Of a stretch of 60,758 bases of DNA, positions 7,519 through 16,146 are shown piece by piece. Position numbers and translations under genes: made by a program. How positions within the stretch are numbered: position 1 is the first letter of the stretch; each line of letters begins with the position of its first letter. The stretch is from NCBI GenBank assembly GCA_019689555.1, contig JADGHE010000017.1:1-60758 (forward strand), given 5' to 3'. Below the pieces are notes generated by a model. That model was not told where the DNA came from and made no database searches. It saw nothing but the letters and a program-made list of their open reading frames with translations. Source of the DNA: Variibacter sp. Its GTDB lineage: Bacteria > Pseudomonadota > Alphaproteobacteria > Rhizobiales > Xanthobacteraceae.

Positions 7519-8517
7519 ATGGCAGACCTGCCTGCCGACATGACGGCGATCGCGATCCGCTCGCCCGGCCCGCCGGATGTGCTCGTGCCCGAGCGGCGTC
7601 CGCTGCCGCAGCCGAAAGAGGGCGAGATCCTGGTCAAGGTCGCCGCGGCCGGCGTCAACCGGCCGGACGTGATGCAGCGCAAAGGGCTCTACCCGCCGCC
7701 GCCCGGCGCCCCCGACATTCCCGGCCTCGAAATCGCCGGCGAGGTCGTGGCGGTCGGCCCCGGCGTCGCGCGCTGGACGCGCGGCGACCGCGTGATGGCG
7801 CTCGTCTCCGGCGGTGGCTATGCGGCCTATTGCGCGGCGCACGAATCCCACGCCCTGCCGATCCCGCCCGGCATGAGCGACGTCGAGGCCGCCGCAGTGC
7901 CGGAGACCTTCTTCACCGTCTGGACCAACCTCTTCGATCGCGGCGCGCTCAAGAGCGGCGAAACGGTGCTCATCCACGGAGGCACGTCGGGCATCGGCAC
8001 GACCGCCATCCAGCTCGCCAAGGCCTTCGGCGCGCGCGTCTTCACGACCGCCGGATCGGACGAGAAATGCGCGGCCTGCCGCAAGCTCGGCGCCGACCTC
8101 GCCATCAACTACCGGACGCAGGATTTCGTGCGCGAGGTGAAGCAGGCCACCGACGGCAAGGGCGTCGACGTGATCCTCGACATGGTGGCGGGCGAATACG
8201 TCACGCGGAACTACGAGGCGGCGGCCGCGGACGGGCGCATCGTGCAGATCGCCGTGCAGGGCGGGCCGAAAGCGACGGTCGACGTGAGCAAGCTGATGCT
8301 CAAGCGGCTCACCCACACCGGCTCCACGCTGCGCGCGCGCCCCGTCGCCGACAAGGCGGCCGTCGCCCGTGCGGTCGAGGCCAACGTTCTTCCGCTGCTC
8401 GCGAGCGGCAAGGTAAAGCCGATCATCTTCCGCACCTTTCCGCTCGTCGAGGCTGCGGCCGCGCATGCGCTGATGGAATCGAGCACGCATATCGGCAAGA
8501 TCGTGCTGACGACGTGA
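7519..8517 (+). CDS. NAD(P)H-quinone oxidoreductase (zeta-crystallin/PIG3-like)
   Basis: A 332-residue zinc-free member of the medium-chain dehydrogenase superfamily. It has a GroES-like N-terminal half (VLVPERRPLPQPKEGEILVKV, AAAGVNRPDVMQRKGLYPPP), then a Rossmann domain with HGGTSGIGTTAIQLAKAFGARV around 153-175. The lack of the catalytic Cys/His zinc ligands and the N-R-PD motif place it with quinone reductases that use NADPH. A GAGGAAAGG ribosome site precedes the ATG. It is divergent from DUF1192 and cytoplasmic. Exact quinone or enal substrate is unknown. Confidence 0.88.
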   Translation: MADLPADMTAIAIRSPGPPDVLVPERRPLPQPKEGEILVKVAAAGVNRPDVMQRKGLYPPPPGAPDIPGLEIAGEVVAVGPGVARWTRGDRVMALVSGGGYAAYCAAHESHALPIPPGMSDVEAAAVPETFFTVWTNLFDRGALKSGETVLIHGGTSGIGTTAIQLAKAFGARVFTTAGSDEKCAACRKLGADLAINYRTQDFVREVKQATDGKGVDVILDMVAGEYVTRNYEAAAADGRIVQIAVQGGPKATVDVSKLMLKRLTHTGSTLRARPVADKAAVARAVEANVLPLLASGKVKPIIFRTFPLVEAAAAHALMESSTHIGKIVLTT

Positions 8518-8715
8518 AGCGGGCCGCGGGAGGCCGTGCCCGCATCGGAAACGAGGCGTCAGGGCGGGGCGTTTCCGCCCGCTCCGCGCGTGGCCCGCAG
8601 GCGTTTCGCCCGCTTTCCGAGGGGGCCTCGCACCTTGCTCTTGCCACATGGGCTGGCTAGTCATGACGCGCTGCTGCCGGTTTTTATCCGCATTGTCGCG
8701 ATTCGAGGGTTGAAT

Positions 8716-11589
8716 TTGTTGCTTTTTCGCGCCGCATTGCCGCTCGCGGTCATGATCTTCGTTGCGCTCGGCGTCACGCGCGCCGGGGCGGTAAACGCCA
8801 TCAATGTGCGTCTCGACGCGGCCGCCATCGACCTCACCAACGCGGTGGAGCGGCAGAAGACCGAGAACGAACGCATCCAGGTGTCCACCGCGCCCGGCGC
8901 CGACGGCATCGTGCGCCGCATCGAGGTGCGCGCGCGCGAGGGCAGCAACAACTGGGCCGTGTTCGCCCTCGCCAACAACGGCGACGAGCAGATCGACCGC
9001 CTGCTGGTCGCGCCGCATTATCGCATGGTCGGTTCGGGCCTGATCTGGCCCGACCTCGGCATGTCGCGCATCGTCACCATCACGCCGTCGACCGGCGACC
9101 GGCCCGACCGCATCGAGAATGCGAGCGCGGACATTTTCCGCCTCACGCTCGACCCCGGCACGGTCATCACCTTCGTCGTCGAGCTGCGCACCGACCGCCT
9201 GCCGCAGCTCTATCTCTGGGATCCCGATTCCTACAAGGACAAGATCAACAGCTTCACCCTCTACCATGGAATCGTGATCGGGATTGCCGGCCTGCTCGCG
9301 CTGTTTCTCACCATCCTTTTCGTCGTGAAGGGCAGCGTGATGTTCCCCGCCGCCGCGGCGCTGAGCTGGGCGGTGCTCGCCTATATCGGCATCGACTTCG
9401 GCTTCTGGGGCAAGGTTTTCGATCTGTCCGCCGGCGCCGAGCGCGTCTGGCGCGCCGGGGGCGAGGCGATCCTCGCGGCGACGCTGCTCGTCTTCCTGTT
9501 CGCCTATCTCAATCTCAACCGGTGGCACGTGCGCTACGTGCACATCACCGGCGGCTGGCTCATCTTCCTCGCGGCGCTGGTGGCGCTCGCCGTGTACGAT
9601 CCGGCGGCGGCCGCGGGCATCGCCCGCATCTCGCTCGCCGCCGTGGCGGTCGCGGGCTTCGCGCTCATCGCGTTCCTTGCCGCGCACGGCTTCGACCGCG
9701 CGGTGCTGCTGATCCCGACCTGGTTTCTGCTCGTGGTCTGGGTCTTCGCCGCCGGCCTCGCGGTGACCGGCGTCATCACCAACGACATCGTCGGCCCGGC
9801 CCTGCTCGGCGGCCTCGTGCTCATCGTGATGCTCATCGGCTTCACGGTGATGCAGCACGCCTTCGCCGGCAGCATTACCCACGCGATCGTCTCCGACGTC
9901 GAGCGCCGCGCGCTCGCGCTCACCGGCGCGGGCGACATGATCTGGGACTGGGACGTCTCCGCCGACCACGTCTTCACGAGCCCGGAGACCGAGGCGCTGC
10001 TCGGCCTGCGCCGCGGCGCGCTCGAAGGCTCGGCCGCCAAGTGGCTCGACGTGCTGCACCCGCAGGACCGCGACCGCTTCCGCGCGGTGCTCGACGCGAT
10101 CCTGGAGCAGCGCCGCGGCCGGCTGGTGCAGGACTTCCGCCTGCGCACGGCCGACGGCCACTACCTCTGGTTCTCGCTGAAGGCGCGGCCAGTGGTCGGC
10201 TCCGACGGGGAGGTCGTCCGCCTCGTCGGCACGATGACCGACGTCACCGAGTTCCGCAACGCGGCCGAGCGGCTGATGCACGATGCCGTGCACGACAATC
10301 TCACCGGCCTTCCCAACCGCGAACTGTTCATGGACCGGCTGCAGGCCGCCCTGTCCTTCGCGCGGTCGGAGCCGCTGATCCGCCCGACGGTCATGGTGAT
10401 CGACATCGACCGCTTCAAGCAGGTGAACGACTCCGTCGGCATCGCGGTCGGCGACTCGATCCTGCTCACGCTCGCGCGGCGGCTCAGCCGCCTGCTCAAG
10501 CCGCAGGACACGCTGGCGCGGCTCGGCGGCGATCAATACGGCCTGCTGCTGCTCTCCGAGCGCGAGCCCGAGCGCATCACCGCCTTCGCCGACAACATCC
10601 GCAAGACCCTGCGCGCGCCCATCACCTTCAACGATCGCGAAATCCTGCTCACCGCCTCGATCGGCCTCGCGCTGATGAGCGAAGAAAACCAGCGGCGCGA
10701 GGAATTCCTCAAGGACGCCGAGCTCGCGATGTACCACGCGAAGCGCTTCGGCGGGGACCGCATCGAGGTGTTCAAGCCGGCCATGCGCGCGCGCAAGAGC
10801 GATCGCCTGACCCTCGAATCCGAGCTGCGCCGGGCGCTCGCGCGCGACGAGATCACCATGCTGTACCAGCCGATCGTGCGGCTCGAGGACCGCTCGATCG
10901 CCGGCTTCGAGGCGTTGATGCGCTGGCATCATCCCAAGCTCGGCCGGCTGCCTCCCGCTGAATTCATCGCGATCGCCGAGGAAACGGGGCTCATCGTCGA
11001 GCTCGGCCTGTTCGGGCTCGAGCGCGCGGCGCGCCAGCTCGTCGAGTGGCAACGCTCCATGCGCGGCATCGAGCCGATCTTCGCCAGCGTGAACGTGTCC
11101 TCGCGCCAGCTTCTCCGCCACGATCTGATCCAGGACCTGCGCAGCGTGCTCGCGCGCGCGGCGCCGGCGCGGGGGACGCTGAAGCTCGAACTCACCGAAT
11201 CGCTGGTGATGGAAAATCCCGAGCACGCCGCCCAGATGCTGCAGCGCATCCGCGACCTCGGGGCGGGGCTTGCGCTCGACGATTTCGGCACCGGGCACTC
11301 CTCCCTCGCCTATCTGCAGCGCTTCCCGTTCGACACGATCAAGATCGACCAGTCGTTTGTGCGCGCGCCGGCCAAGGGCAAGCGCCCGGTGATTTTGCGC
11401 TCGATCATCGCGCTCGCGCACGACCTCGGCATGGAGGTGGTGGCCGAAGGCGCGGAAACGGAGGCCGACGCGGCCGAGCTCTTCCAGCTCGGCTGCCAGT
11501 ATGCGCAGGGCTATTTCTTCGGCGAACCGATGACGGCGCGCGAGGCCCAGCAGCTCATCGCTGCCCATGCCTACGAGGCGGCGCAGTAG
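8716..11589 (+). CDS. Membrane PAS-GGDEF-EAL protein, likely c-di-GMP phosphodiesterase
   Basis: About 957 residues. The order is: a signal-anchor helix, a periplasmic sensory domain encoded by about 8790-9240, seven or so hydrophobic helices (about 9260-9870), a PAS domain (MIWDWDV onward), GGDEF and EAL. The cyclase signature reads GGDQY (10525-10539) instead of GGDEF, so synthesis is probably lost and the domain may only bind nucleotide. The EAL domain keeps EALMRW, the NVS segment, ELTES, DDFGTGHSS and the E in AEGAE, so hydrolysis of c-di-GMP to pGpG is expected. The start is uncertain: TTG at 8716 begins the hydrophobic segment; a GTG at 8536 would add an unlikely Arg/Pro-rich leader. 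Confidence 0.88.
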   Translation: MLLFRAALPLAVMIFVALGVTRAGAVNAINVRLDAAAIDLTNAVERQKTENERIQVSTAPGADGIVRRIEVRAREGSNNWAVFALANNGDEQIDRLLVAPHYRMVGSGLIWPDLGMSRIVTITPSTGDRPDRIENASADIFRLTLDPGTVITFVVELRTDRLPQLYLWDPDSYKDKINSFTLYHGIVIGIAGLLALFLTILFVVKGSVMFPAAAALSWAVLAYIGIDFGFWGKVFDLSAGAERVWRAGGEAILAATLLVFLFAYLNLNRWHVRYVHITGGWLIFLAALVALAVYDPAAAAGIARISLAAVAVAGFALIAFLAAHGFDRAVLLIPTWFLLVVWVFAAGLAVTGVITNDIVGPALLGGLVLIVMLIGFTVMQHAFAGSITHAIVSDVERRALALTGAGDMIWDWDVSADHVFTSPETEALLGLRRGALEGSAAKWLDVLHPQDRDRFRAVLDAILEQRRGRLVQDFRLRTADGHYLWFSLKARPVVGSDGEVVRLVGTMTDVTEFRNAAERLMHDAVHDNLTGLPNRELFMDRLQAALSFARSEPLIRPTVMVIDIDRFKQVNDSVGIAVGDSILLTLARRLSRLLKPQDTLARLGGDQYGLLLLSEREPERITAFADNIRKTLRAPITFNDREILLTASIGLALMSEENQRREEFLKDAELAMYHAKRFGGDRIEVFKPAMRARKSDRLTLESELRRALARDEITMLYQPIVRLEDRSIAGFEALMRWHHPKLGRLPPAEFIAIAEETGLIVELGLFGLERAARQLVEWQRSMRGIEPIFASVNVSSRQLLRHDLIQDLRSVLARAAPARGTLKLELTESLVMENPEHAAQMLQRIRDLGAGLALDDFGTGHSSLAYLQRFPFDTIKIDQSFVRAPAKGKRPVILRSIIALAHDLGMEVVAEGAETEADAAELFQLGCQYAQGYFFGEPMTAREAQQLIAAHAYEAAQ

Positions 11590-11709
11590 CCGCGCCTCGC
11601 CGGTCTCTCCGGCCGGCGGGGACCGGCCGCAGGCCTTGAGACTTGCGCCCGCGCCCGCGCCGCCCCACATCAGCGCGCTCCTCGGACTTGCGCTTCCCGG
11701 ATCGTCGTC

Positions 11710-12465
11710 ATGCCCATTATGCCCGCCGTCGTCGTCGATCGTCTCGTCAAGGCGTACAAGACCGGAATTGCCGTGGACGGCGTCTCGTTTGCGCTCGCGC
11801 CCGGCTCGATGACCGCCCTGCTCGGCGGCAACGGCGCCGGGAAGACGACGACCATCGCCATGATCATGGGCCTCGTGATCCCCACTTCGGGGGCCGTGAG
11901 CGTGCTCGGCGTCGACATGGCGCGCCACCGCCACCGCGTGCTCCACCGCATGAACTTCGAAAGCCCCTATGTCGACATGCCGATGCGGCTCACGGTGCGG
12001 CAAAATCTCAAGGTCTTCGGCCTGCTCTACGGCGTCGAAGACCTCGAGGCGCGGATTGCGGCCATCGCCGCGCGCTTCGAACTGACCGATCTGCTCGACC
12101 GGCCGACGGGCAAGCTCTCCGCCGGGCAGAAGACGCGCGTGTCGCTCGCGAAATCGCTCATCAACGACCCCGACGTGCTGCTGCTCGACGAGCCGACGGC
12201 CTCGCTCGATCCCGACGTTGCGGACTGGGTGCGCGGCCGCCTCGAAGCCTATCGCCGCGACCGGGGCGCGACCGTCCTGCTCGCCTCCCACAACATGACC
12301 GAGGTCGAGCGCCTGTGCGAGCGCGTCATCATCATGAAGCGGGGCCGCATCGAGGACGACGACGCGCCCGAACGCCTGCTCGCGCGCTACGGCCGCACCA
12401 CGCTCGAGGAGGTGTTTCTCGACGTCGCGCGCGGGCGCGGCGAAGCCCGCGGGAGCGCGCGATGA
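11710..12465 (+). CDS. ABC-2 type exporter, ATP-binding subunit
   Basis: A 251-residue ATPase with Walker A GGNGAGKTTT (about 38-47), Q-loop region, signature LSAGQKTRVSLAKSL, Walker B VLLLDEPTASLD and H-loop SH. It pairs with the permease gene that overlaps it by four bases (ATGA). ABC-2 exporters of this shape move drugs, polysaccharides or other compounds outward. The family match is unambiguous; the substrate is unknown. It follows the phosphodiesterase gene by 120 bases on the same strand, so co-transcription is possible. Confidence 0.9.
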   Translation: MPIMPAVVVDRLVKAYKTGIAVDGVSFALAPGSMTALLGGNGAGKTTTIAMIMGLVIPTSGAVSVLGVDMARHRHRVLHRMNFESPYVDMPMRLTVRQNLKVFGLLYGVEDLEARIAAIAARFELTDLLDRPTGKLSAGQKTRVSLAKSLINDPDVLLLDEPTASLDPDVADWVRGRLEAYRRDRGATVLLASHNMTEVERLCERVIIMKRGRIEDDDAPERLLARYGRTTLEEVFLDVARGRGEARGSAR

Positions 12466-13286
12466 GCGGCGGCGCGGACAGGGCGCCGATCGCCTTCTCG
12501 CCGCGGCGCGTCGCCGCCATGGTGCTGCGCTACTGGTATCTGCTGCGCTCGTCGTGGTCGCGGCTCGTCGAGCTCGTCTACTGGCCGGCGGTACAGATGT
12601 TGATGTGGGGCTTTTTGCAGCACTACATCAACCAGAACACGACCTTCTTTGCGCGCGCGGGCGGCGTGTTCATCGGCGCCGTGCTCCTGTGGGACATCCT
12701 CTTCCGCGGCCAGATCGGATTTTCCGTCTCGTTCCTCGAGGAGATGTGGGCGCGCAATCTCGGCAACCTGATGATGAGCCCGCTGCGCCCGGTGGAGCTC
12801 GTCGTGGCACTCATGATCATGAGCCTCGTGCGGCTCGCGATCGGGCTCGGGCCGGTGACGCTGCTCGCCATCGCGTTCTTCGGCTTCAACCTCTATGCGA
12901 TGGGGCTCGCGCTCGCGGCGTTCTTCGTCAATCTCGTGCTCACGAGCTGGGCGGTCGGAATCTTCGTGTCCGGCCTCGTGCTGCGCAACGGCCTCGGCGC
13001 CGAGACCTTCGCGTGGAGCATCATGTTTCTGCTGCTGCCGCTCGCCTGCGCCTACTATCCCGTGGCGGTGCTGCCCGAGTGGCTGCAGCCGGTGTCGTGG
13101 ATGCTGCCGCCGACCTATGTCTTCGAAGGCATGCGCGCCCTCCTGCTCGAGCAGACGTTCCGCGGCGACCTGATGCTCGCGGCGCTCGGTCTCAACGCGC
13201 TCTACTTCGGCCTGGCCGCCACGGCCTTCATCGCGCTGCTCAACAGCGCGCGCCGCCAGGGCTCGCTCTTGCAGATCGGCGAGTGA
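12462..13286 (+). CDS. ABC-2 type exporter, permease subunit
   Basis: A 274-residue inner-membrane protein with six predicted helices and an amphipathic N-terminus (RVAAMVLRYWYLLRSSWSRLVELVYWP), typical of ABC-2 permeases of the NodJ/DrrB type. The NLMMSPLRPVELV coupling segment and the conserved late YYPVAVLPEWLQPVSWMLPPTYVFEGMR region are clear. The ATG at 12462 overlaps the ATPase stop codon, so the two subunits are translationally coupled and form one transporter. Confidence 0.9.
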   Translation: MSGGADRAPIAFSPRRVAAMVLRYWYLLRSSWSRLVELVYWPAVQMLMWGFLQHYINQNTTFFARAGGVFIGAVLLWDILFRGQIGFSVSFLEEMWARNLGNLMMSPLRPVELVVALMIMSLVRLAIGLGPVTLLAIAFFGFNLYAMGLALAAFFVNLVLTSWAVGIFVSGLVLRNGLGAETFAWSIMFLLLPLACAYYPVAVLPEWLQPVSWMLPPTYVFEGMRALLLEQTFRGDLMLAALGLNALYFGLAATAFIALLNSARRQGSLLQIGE

Positions 13287-13377
13287 GAGCGCGCGGGATT
13301 TTCGCGTCTGCGGCGCGCCGCTGCGCTTCGCCCTGTGTGGGGCGGGCCGTCCGGCCGGGGCGGAAGACAACCTGTCG

Positions 13378-13431
13378 TTGTCGTGCGATAAACGACAAGA
13401 CTGTTGATTCGTCCCCGGAAGTGCCTAGATT
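13378..13431 (+). promoter_or_regulatory. Inverted repeat and putative promoter upstream of phaZ
   Basis: TTGTCGT-GCGATAA-ACGACAA is a perfect 7-bp inverted repeat (13378-13398), a plausible operator. Just downstream TTGATT (13404-13409) and TAGATT (13426-13431), 16 bases apart, form a reasonable sigma-70 promoter, giving a leader of about 110 bases before phaZ. Position fits a repressor or activator site next to -35. No cognate regulator can be named. Confidence 0.35.
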
Positions 13432-13547
13432 CCGCACTGCAGCATGCGGGTGGGGGGAATTGCCCGCAAGTCGATGGACGGACGTCTCGTGCGCGCAGCC
13501 CGAGCGGTGTCGCGCGGGAGCCCCCTGTGCCTGAAAGGTGACCGCGG

Positions 13548-14936
13548 ATGGAAGGTCTGCCGCTCTATCACTGGTACGAGATGCAACACGCGGCGATCAG
13601 CCCACTGCGAGCGGCGGCAGACGCCGCACGGCTCTTCTTCCAGAACCCGATCAATCCCTGGACCCATACCCTGTGGGGCAAGTCGGTCGCGGCCGGGTGC
13701 GAAATCTTCGAGCGCATCACGCGCCGCTACGGAAAGCCCGACTGGGGCATCCACAGCACCGTGATCGACGGCCGCGCGGTCGAGGTCCGTCCCGAAGTGG
13801 TCTGGCGGCGGCCCTTCTGCGAGCTCCTGCACTTTTCGCGCTGCACGGGCCGGGCCGAGACCGATCCGCGCGTGCTCATCGTCGCGCCGATGTCCGGCCA
13901 CTATGCGACGTTGTTGCGCGGCACCGTGCAGGCCTTTCTGCCGGCCCATGACGTCTACATCACCGACTGGGTGGACGCCCGCATGGTCCCGCTGAGCGAG
14001 GGGCCGTTCGATCTCGACGACTACATCGACTACGTGATCGAGATCTTGCACGTCCTCGGCGAGGGGACGCATGTGATCGCCGTCTGCCAGCCGTCCGTGC
14101 CGGTGCTCGCCGCGGTCGCGCTCATGGAGGCGCGGGGCGATTTCTTCGCGCCGCGCAGTATGACGCTGATGGGCGGGCCAATCGACACGCGCCAGAGCCC
14201 GACCGTCGTCAACAATCTGGCGGAAGAGAAAGGGATCGACTGGTTCCGGCGCAACGTCATCGTCAAGGTGCCGTTTCCCAATCCGGGTGCCGGGCGGCCC
14301 GTCTATCCGGGCTTTTTGCAGATTTCCGGCTTCATGGGCATGAATCTCAGTCGGCACGTCGCGGCGCACCAGGACATGTTCATGCATCTCGTGCGGGGCG
14401 ACGGCGACTCGGCCCAGAAGCACCGCGAGTTCTACGACGAATACCTCGCGGTGATGGATCTCGCCGCCGAGTTCTACCTGCAGACGGTCGAGACGGTCTT
14501 CATCCGCCATGCCCTGCCCAAGGGCGAGATGACGCACCGGGGCGAGCCGGTCGATCCGGCCCGGATCCGCAACGTCGCCCTCCTCACCGTCGAAGGCGAG
14601 AACGACGACATCTCCGGCGTCGGCCAGACCGCGGCGGCGCACCGGCTGTGCAGCGGCATTCCCGCCGAACGCAAGCAGCACCATTTGCAGCCGCATGTCG
14701 GCCATTACGGCGTGTTCAACGGCTCGCGCTTCCGCAAGGAGATCGCGCCGCGCATCGGCGCCTTCATCCGCGCCCACGACGCAGCGCCGGTCCCCGCGGC
14801 GCGGCGCGACGGCGCACGGCGGAGCGCGGGCAACGGCGCGCAGCGCGACGCCGACGGAACGCGGCGCGACGCGCGCGGGGCGCGCCGGAGCGCCGGCAAC
14901 GGCGCGCGCAGAGGCGGTGCCGCCTCGGAGGCCTGA
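13548..14936 (+). CDS. phaZ: Intracellular polyhydroxyalkanoate depolymerase
   Basis: A 462-residue alpha/beta-hydrolase of the PhaZ intracellular depolymerase family, which breaks down stored PHB/PHA granules. The nucleophile is a cysteine in the lipase-box-like VCQPS (Cys180), as in Ralstonia-type PhaZ. The family N-terminus (LYHWYEMQHAAISPLRAAADA), PMSGHYATLLRGT, DVYITDW and the late HVGHYGVFNG with the catalytic His are present. The last 60 or so residues are an Arg/Gly/Asn-rich tail with an internal 22-residue duplication, not part of the fold. A PHA cycle is thus implied for this organism. Confidence 0.9.
   Translation: MEGLPLYHWYEMQHAAISPLRAAADAARLFFQNPINPWTHTLWGKSVAAGCEIFERITRRYGKPDWGIHSTVIDGRAVEVRPEVVWRRPFCELLHFSRCTGRAETDPRVLIVAPMSGHYATLLRGTVQAFLPAHDVYITDWVDARMVPLSEGPFDLDDYIDYVIEILHVLGEGTHVIAVCQPSVPVLAAVALMEARGDFFAPRSMTLMGGPIDTRQSPTVVNNLAEEKGIDWFRRNVIVKVPFPNPGAGRPVYPGFLQISGFMGMNLSRHVAAHQDMFMHLVRGDGDSAQKHREFYDEYLAVMDLAAEFYLQTVETVFIRHALPKGEMTHRGEPVDPARIRNVALLTVEGENDDISGVGQTAAAHRLCSGIPAERKQHHLQPHVGHYGVFNGSRFRKEIAPRIGAFIRAHDAAPVPAARRDGARRSAGNGAQRDADGTRRDARGARRSAGNGARRGGAASEA
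14817..14912 (+). repeat. 66-bp tandem duplication in the phaZ 3' end
   Basis: A 66-bp unit (14817-14882), encoding RRSAGNGA plus linker, starts again at 14883 and continues for about 30 bases. The period is 22 codons, so the frame is kept. It encodes the basic low-complexity tail of PhaZ and looks like slippage or unequal recombination. Confidence 0.6.
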
Positions 14937-14956
14937 TCGGGCTCCTCGCCGGCGCG

Positions 14957-14978
14957 CGCAAGCCGCACGCGGCTTGCG
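14957..14978 (+). terminator. Strong hairpin after phaZ
   Basis: CGCAAGCCGC-AC-GCGGCTTGCG gives 10-bp perfect arms with a two-base centre, beginning 20 bases after the phaZ stop. No T-tract follows, so it is either a factor-dependent terminator or a 3'-end stabiliser. Confidence 0.4.
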
Positions 14979-15102
14979 GAGGCGCGATCCCTCGTCGCCT
15001 GCGCGAAGGGCCCGCCGCGCGGCACCGGCGCGCCCGGAGGCCGGAGCGCAAGGGCCGCCCTGCGCCGTTTGTCAACGGGTTTTTCGCCGCCTCGCTGCAA
15101 AA

Positions 15103-15120
15103 TATGAACGACGATTCATA
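15103..15120. promoter_or_regulatory. Palindromic operator-like site TATGAA-N6-TTCATA
   Basis: TATGAACGACGATTCATA has perfect 6-bp arms and lies in an AT-richer patch of the 325-base interval between phaZ and the metalloprotein gene. The TGAA...TTCA form resembles TetR-family operators. The left arm could also serve as a -10 (TATGAA) with TTTTTC 17 bases before. No regulator gene is adjacent. The rest of the interval shows only the hairpin at 14957. Confidence 0.4.
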
Positions 15121-15261
15121 GATTGAAGGCGCCAGATTTCGGGGGCCGGCACGGTCGCCGACACCTCCTATTGTGGAGAGGCGCGCCGATCGTCAAATTT
15201 GCTGCGCGGCGCGCGGGTTGTTGGCAGACTCCGGCCCGCTCGTGCCCACCGCGAACCGACA

Positions 15262-16065
15262 ATGACCCTGCGCGCAATGCTCTACCGCCGCCCGACCGAA
15301 CCCCAGGCGATCGAAATCCCTTTTGACGGCTCGATCTATCTCGTTCGCGTGCGACGACATCGCCAGGCGCGCCGCTACACGCTGCGAATCCAGGCCGCGA
15401 CTCGCGAAGTGGTGCTTACGCTGCCCCCGCGGGGCAGCCTCAAGGAGGCGAAGGAGTTCGCCGTCAAGCACGGCGGATGGATCGCCGCGCGCCTCGGCCG
15501 CCTGCCGGAGCTCGTGCCCTTCGCGCACGGGACCGTTCTGCCCCTGCGCGGCGTGCCGCACCGCATCGTCCACCGACGCGGCGTGCGCGGAACGGTGTGG
15601 ACGGAAACGGACGCGCAGGGCAACCGCCTGCTCTGCGTCGCCGGCGAGGCGGCGCATCTTCCGCGGCGCGTGACCGACTTTCTCAAGCGCGAGGCCAAGC
15701 GCGACCTCGAAGCGGCAAGCCTGCGCTATGCGGCGAAGCTCGGCGTGAAGATCCGGCGCATCGCCGTGCGCGACCAGGCAACCCGCTGGGGCTCCTGCTC
15801 GACGACGGGCGCGCTCTCGTTCTCGTGGCGGCTCATTCTGGCGCCGCCCTATGTGCTCGATTATCTCGCCGCCCACGAAGTCGCGCATTTCGTCGAGATG
15901 AACCATTCGCCGCGCTTCTGGCGGCTCGTCGAGCGGCTCTATCCCGGGATGCAGCGGGCGAAGACCTGGCTCGATATCCACGGCACCGACCTGCACCGCT
16001 ACGGCGAGTTCGACGGCCCGGCCGAAGCCCGGCGCGCGCGCATCTCCGACGAGGCGGACCTGTAG
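15262..16065 (+). CDS. YgjP-type (DUF45) zinc metallopeptidase-like protein
   Basis: A 267-residue protein of the YgjP/M48-like family. The zinc motif HEVAH spans residues 205-209 (AAHEVAHFVEMNHSPRFW), with the conserved downstream His in NHS. The preceding RWGSCS..G.LSFSWRLILAPPYVLDYL is a family hallmark. The ATG at 15262 (MTLRAMLYRRP) is chosen because the upstream extension is Arg-rich and crosses the presumed promoter. Function is unknown beyond probable zinc hydrolase activity; the family sometimes accompanies restriction enzymes, but none is here. Convergent with the amidotransferase gene. Confidence 0.85.
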   Translation: MTLRAMLYRRPTEPQAIEIPFDGSIYLVRVRRHRQARRYTLRIQAATREVVLTLPPRGSLKEAKEFAVKHGGWIAARLGRLPELVPFAHGTVLPLRGVPHRIVHRRGVRGTVWTETDAQGNRLLCVAGEAAHLPRRVTDFLKREAKRDLEAASLRYAAKLGVKIRRIAVRDQATRWGSCSTTGALSFSWRLILAPPYVLDYLAAHEVAHFVEMNHSPRFWRLVERLYPGMQRAKTWLDIHGTDLHRYGEFDGPAEARRARISDEADL

Positions 16066-16146
16066 GCGCCCGCCGCTGGGCGGCGCGCGGCACCCTGCCC
16101 CGCGCGCTGGGAGAGGATGCGCCCTTCAGGCGAAATGAATGTTAGG

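Noticed and set aside
7468-12291. A 1,607-residue open frame antisense to the quinone reductase and phosphodiesterase genes
   Set aside because: It is the mirror of strongly biased codons in GC-rich genes; the translation is Arg/His/Glu/Gly-rich, has no domain, and the opposite strand encodes clear protein families.
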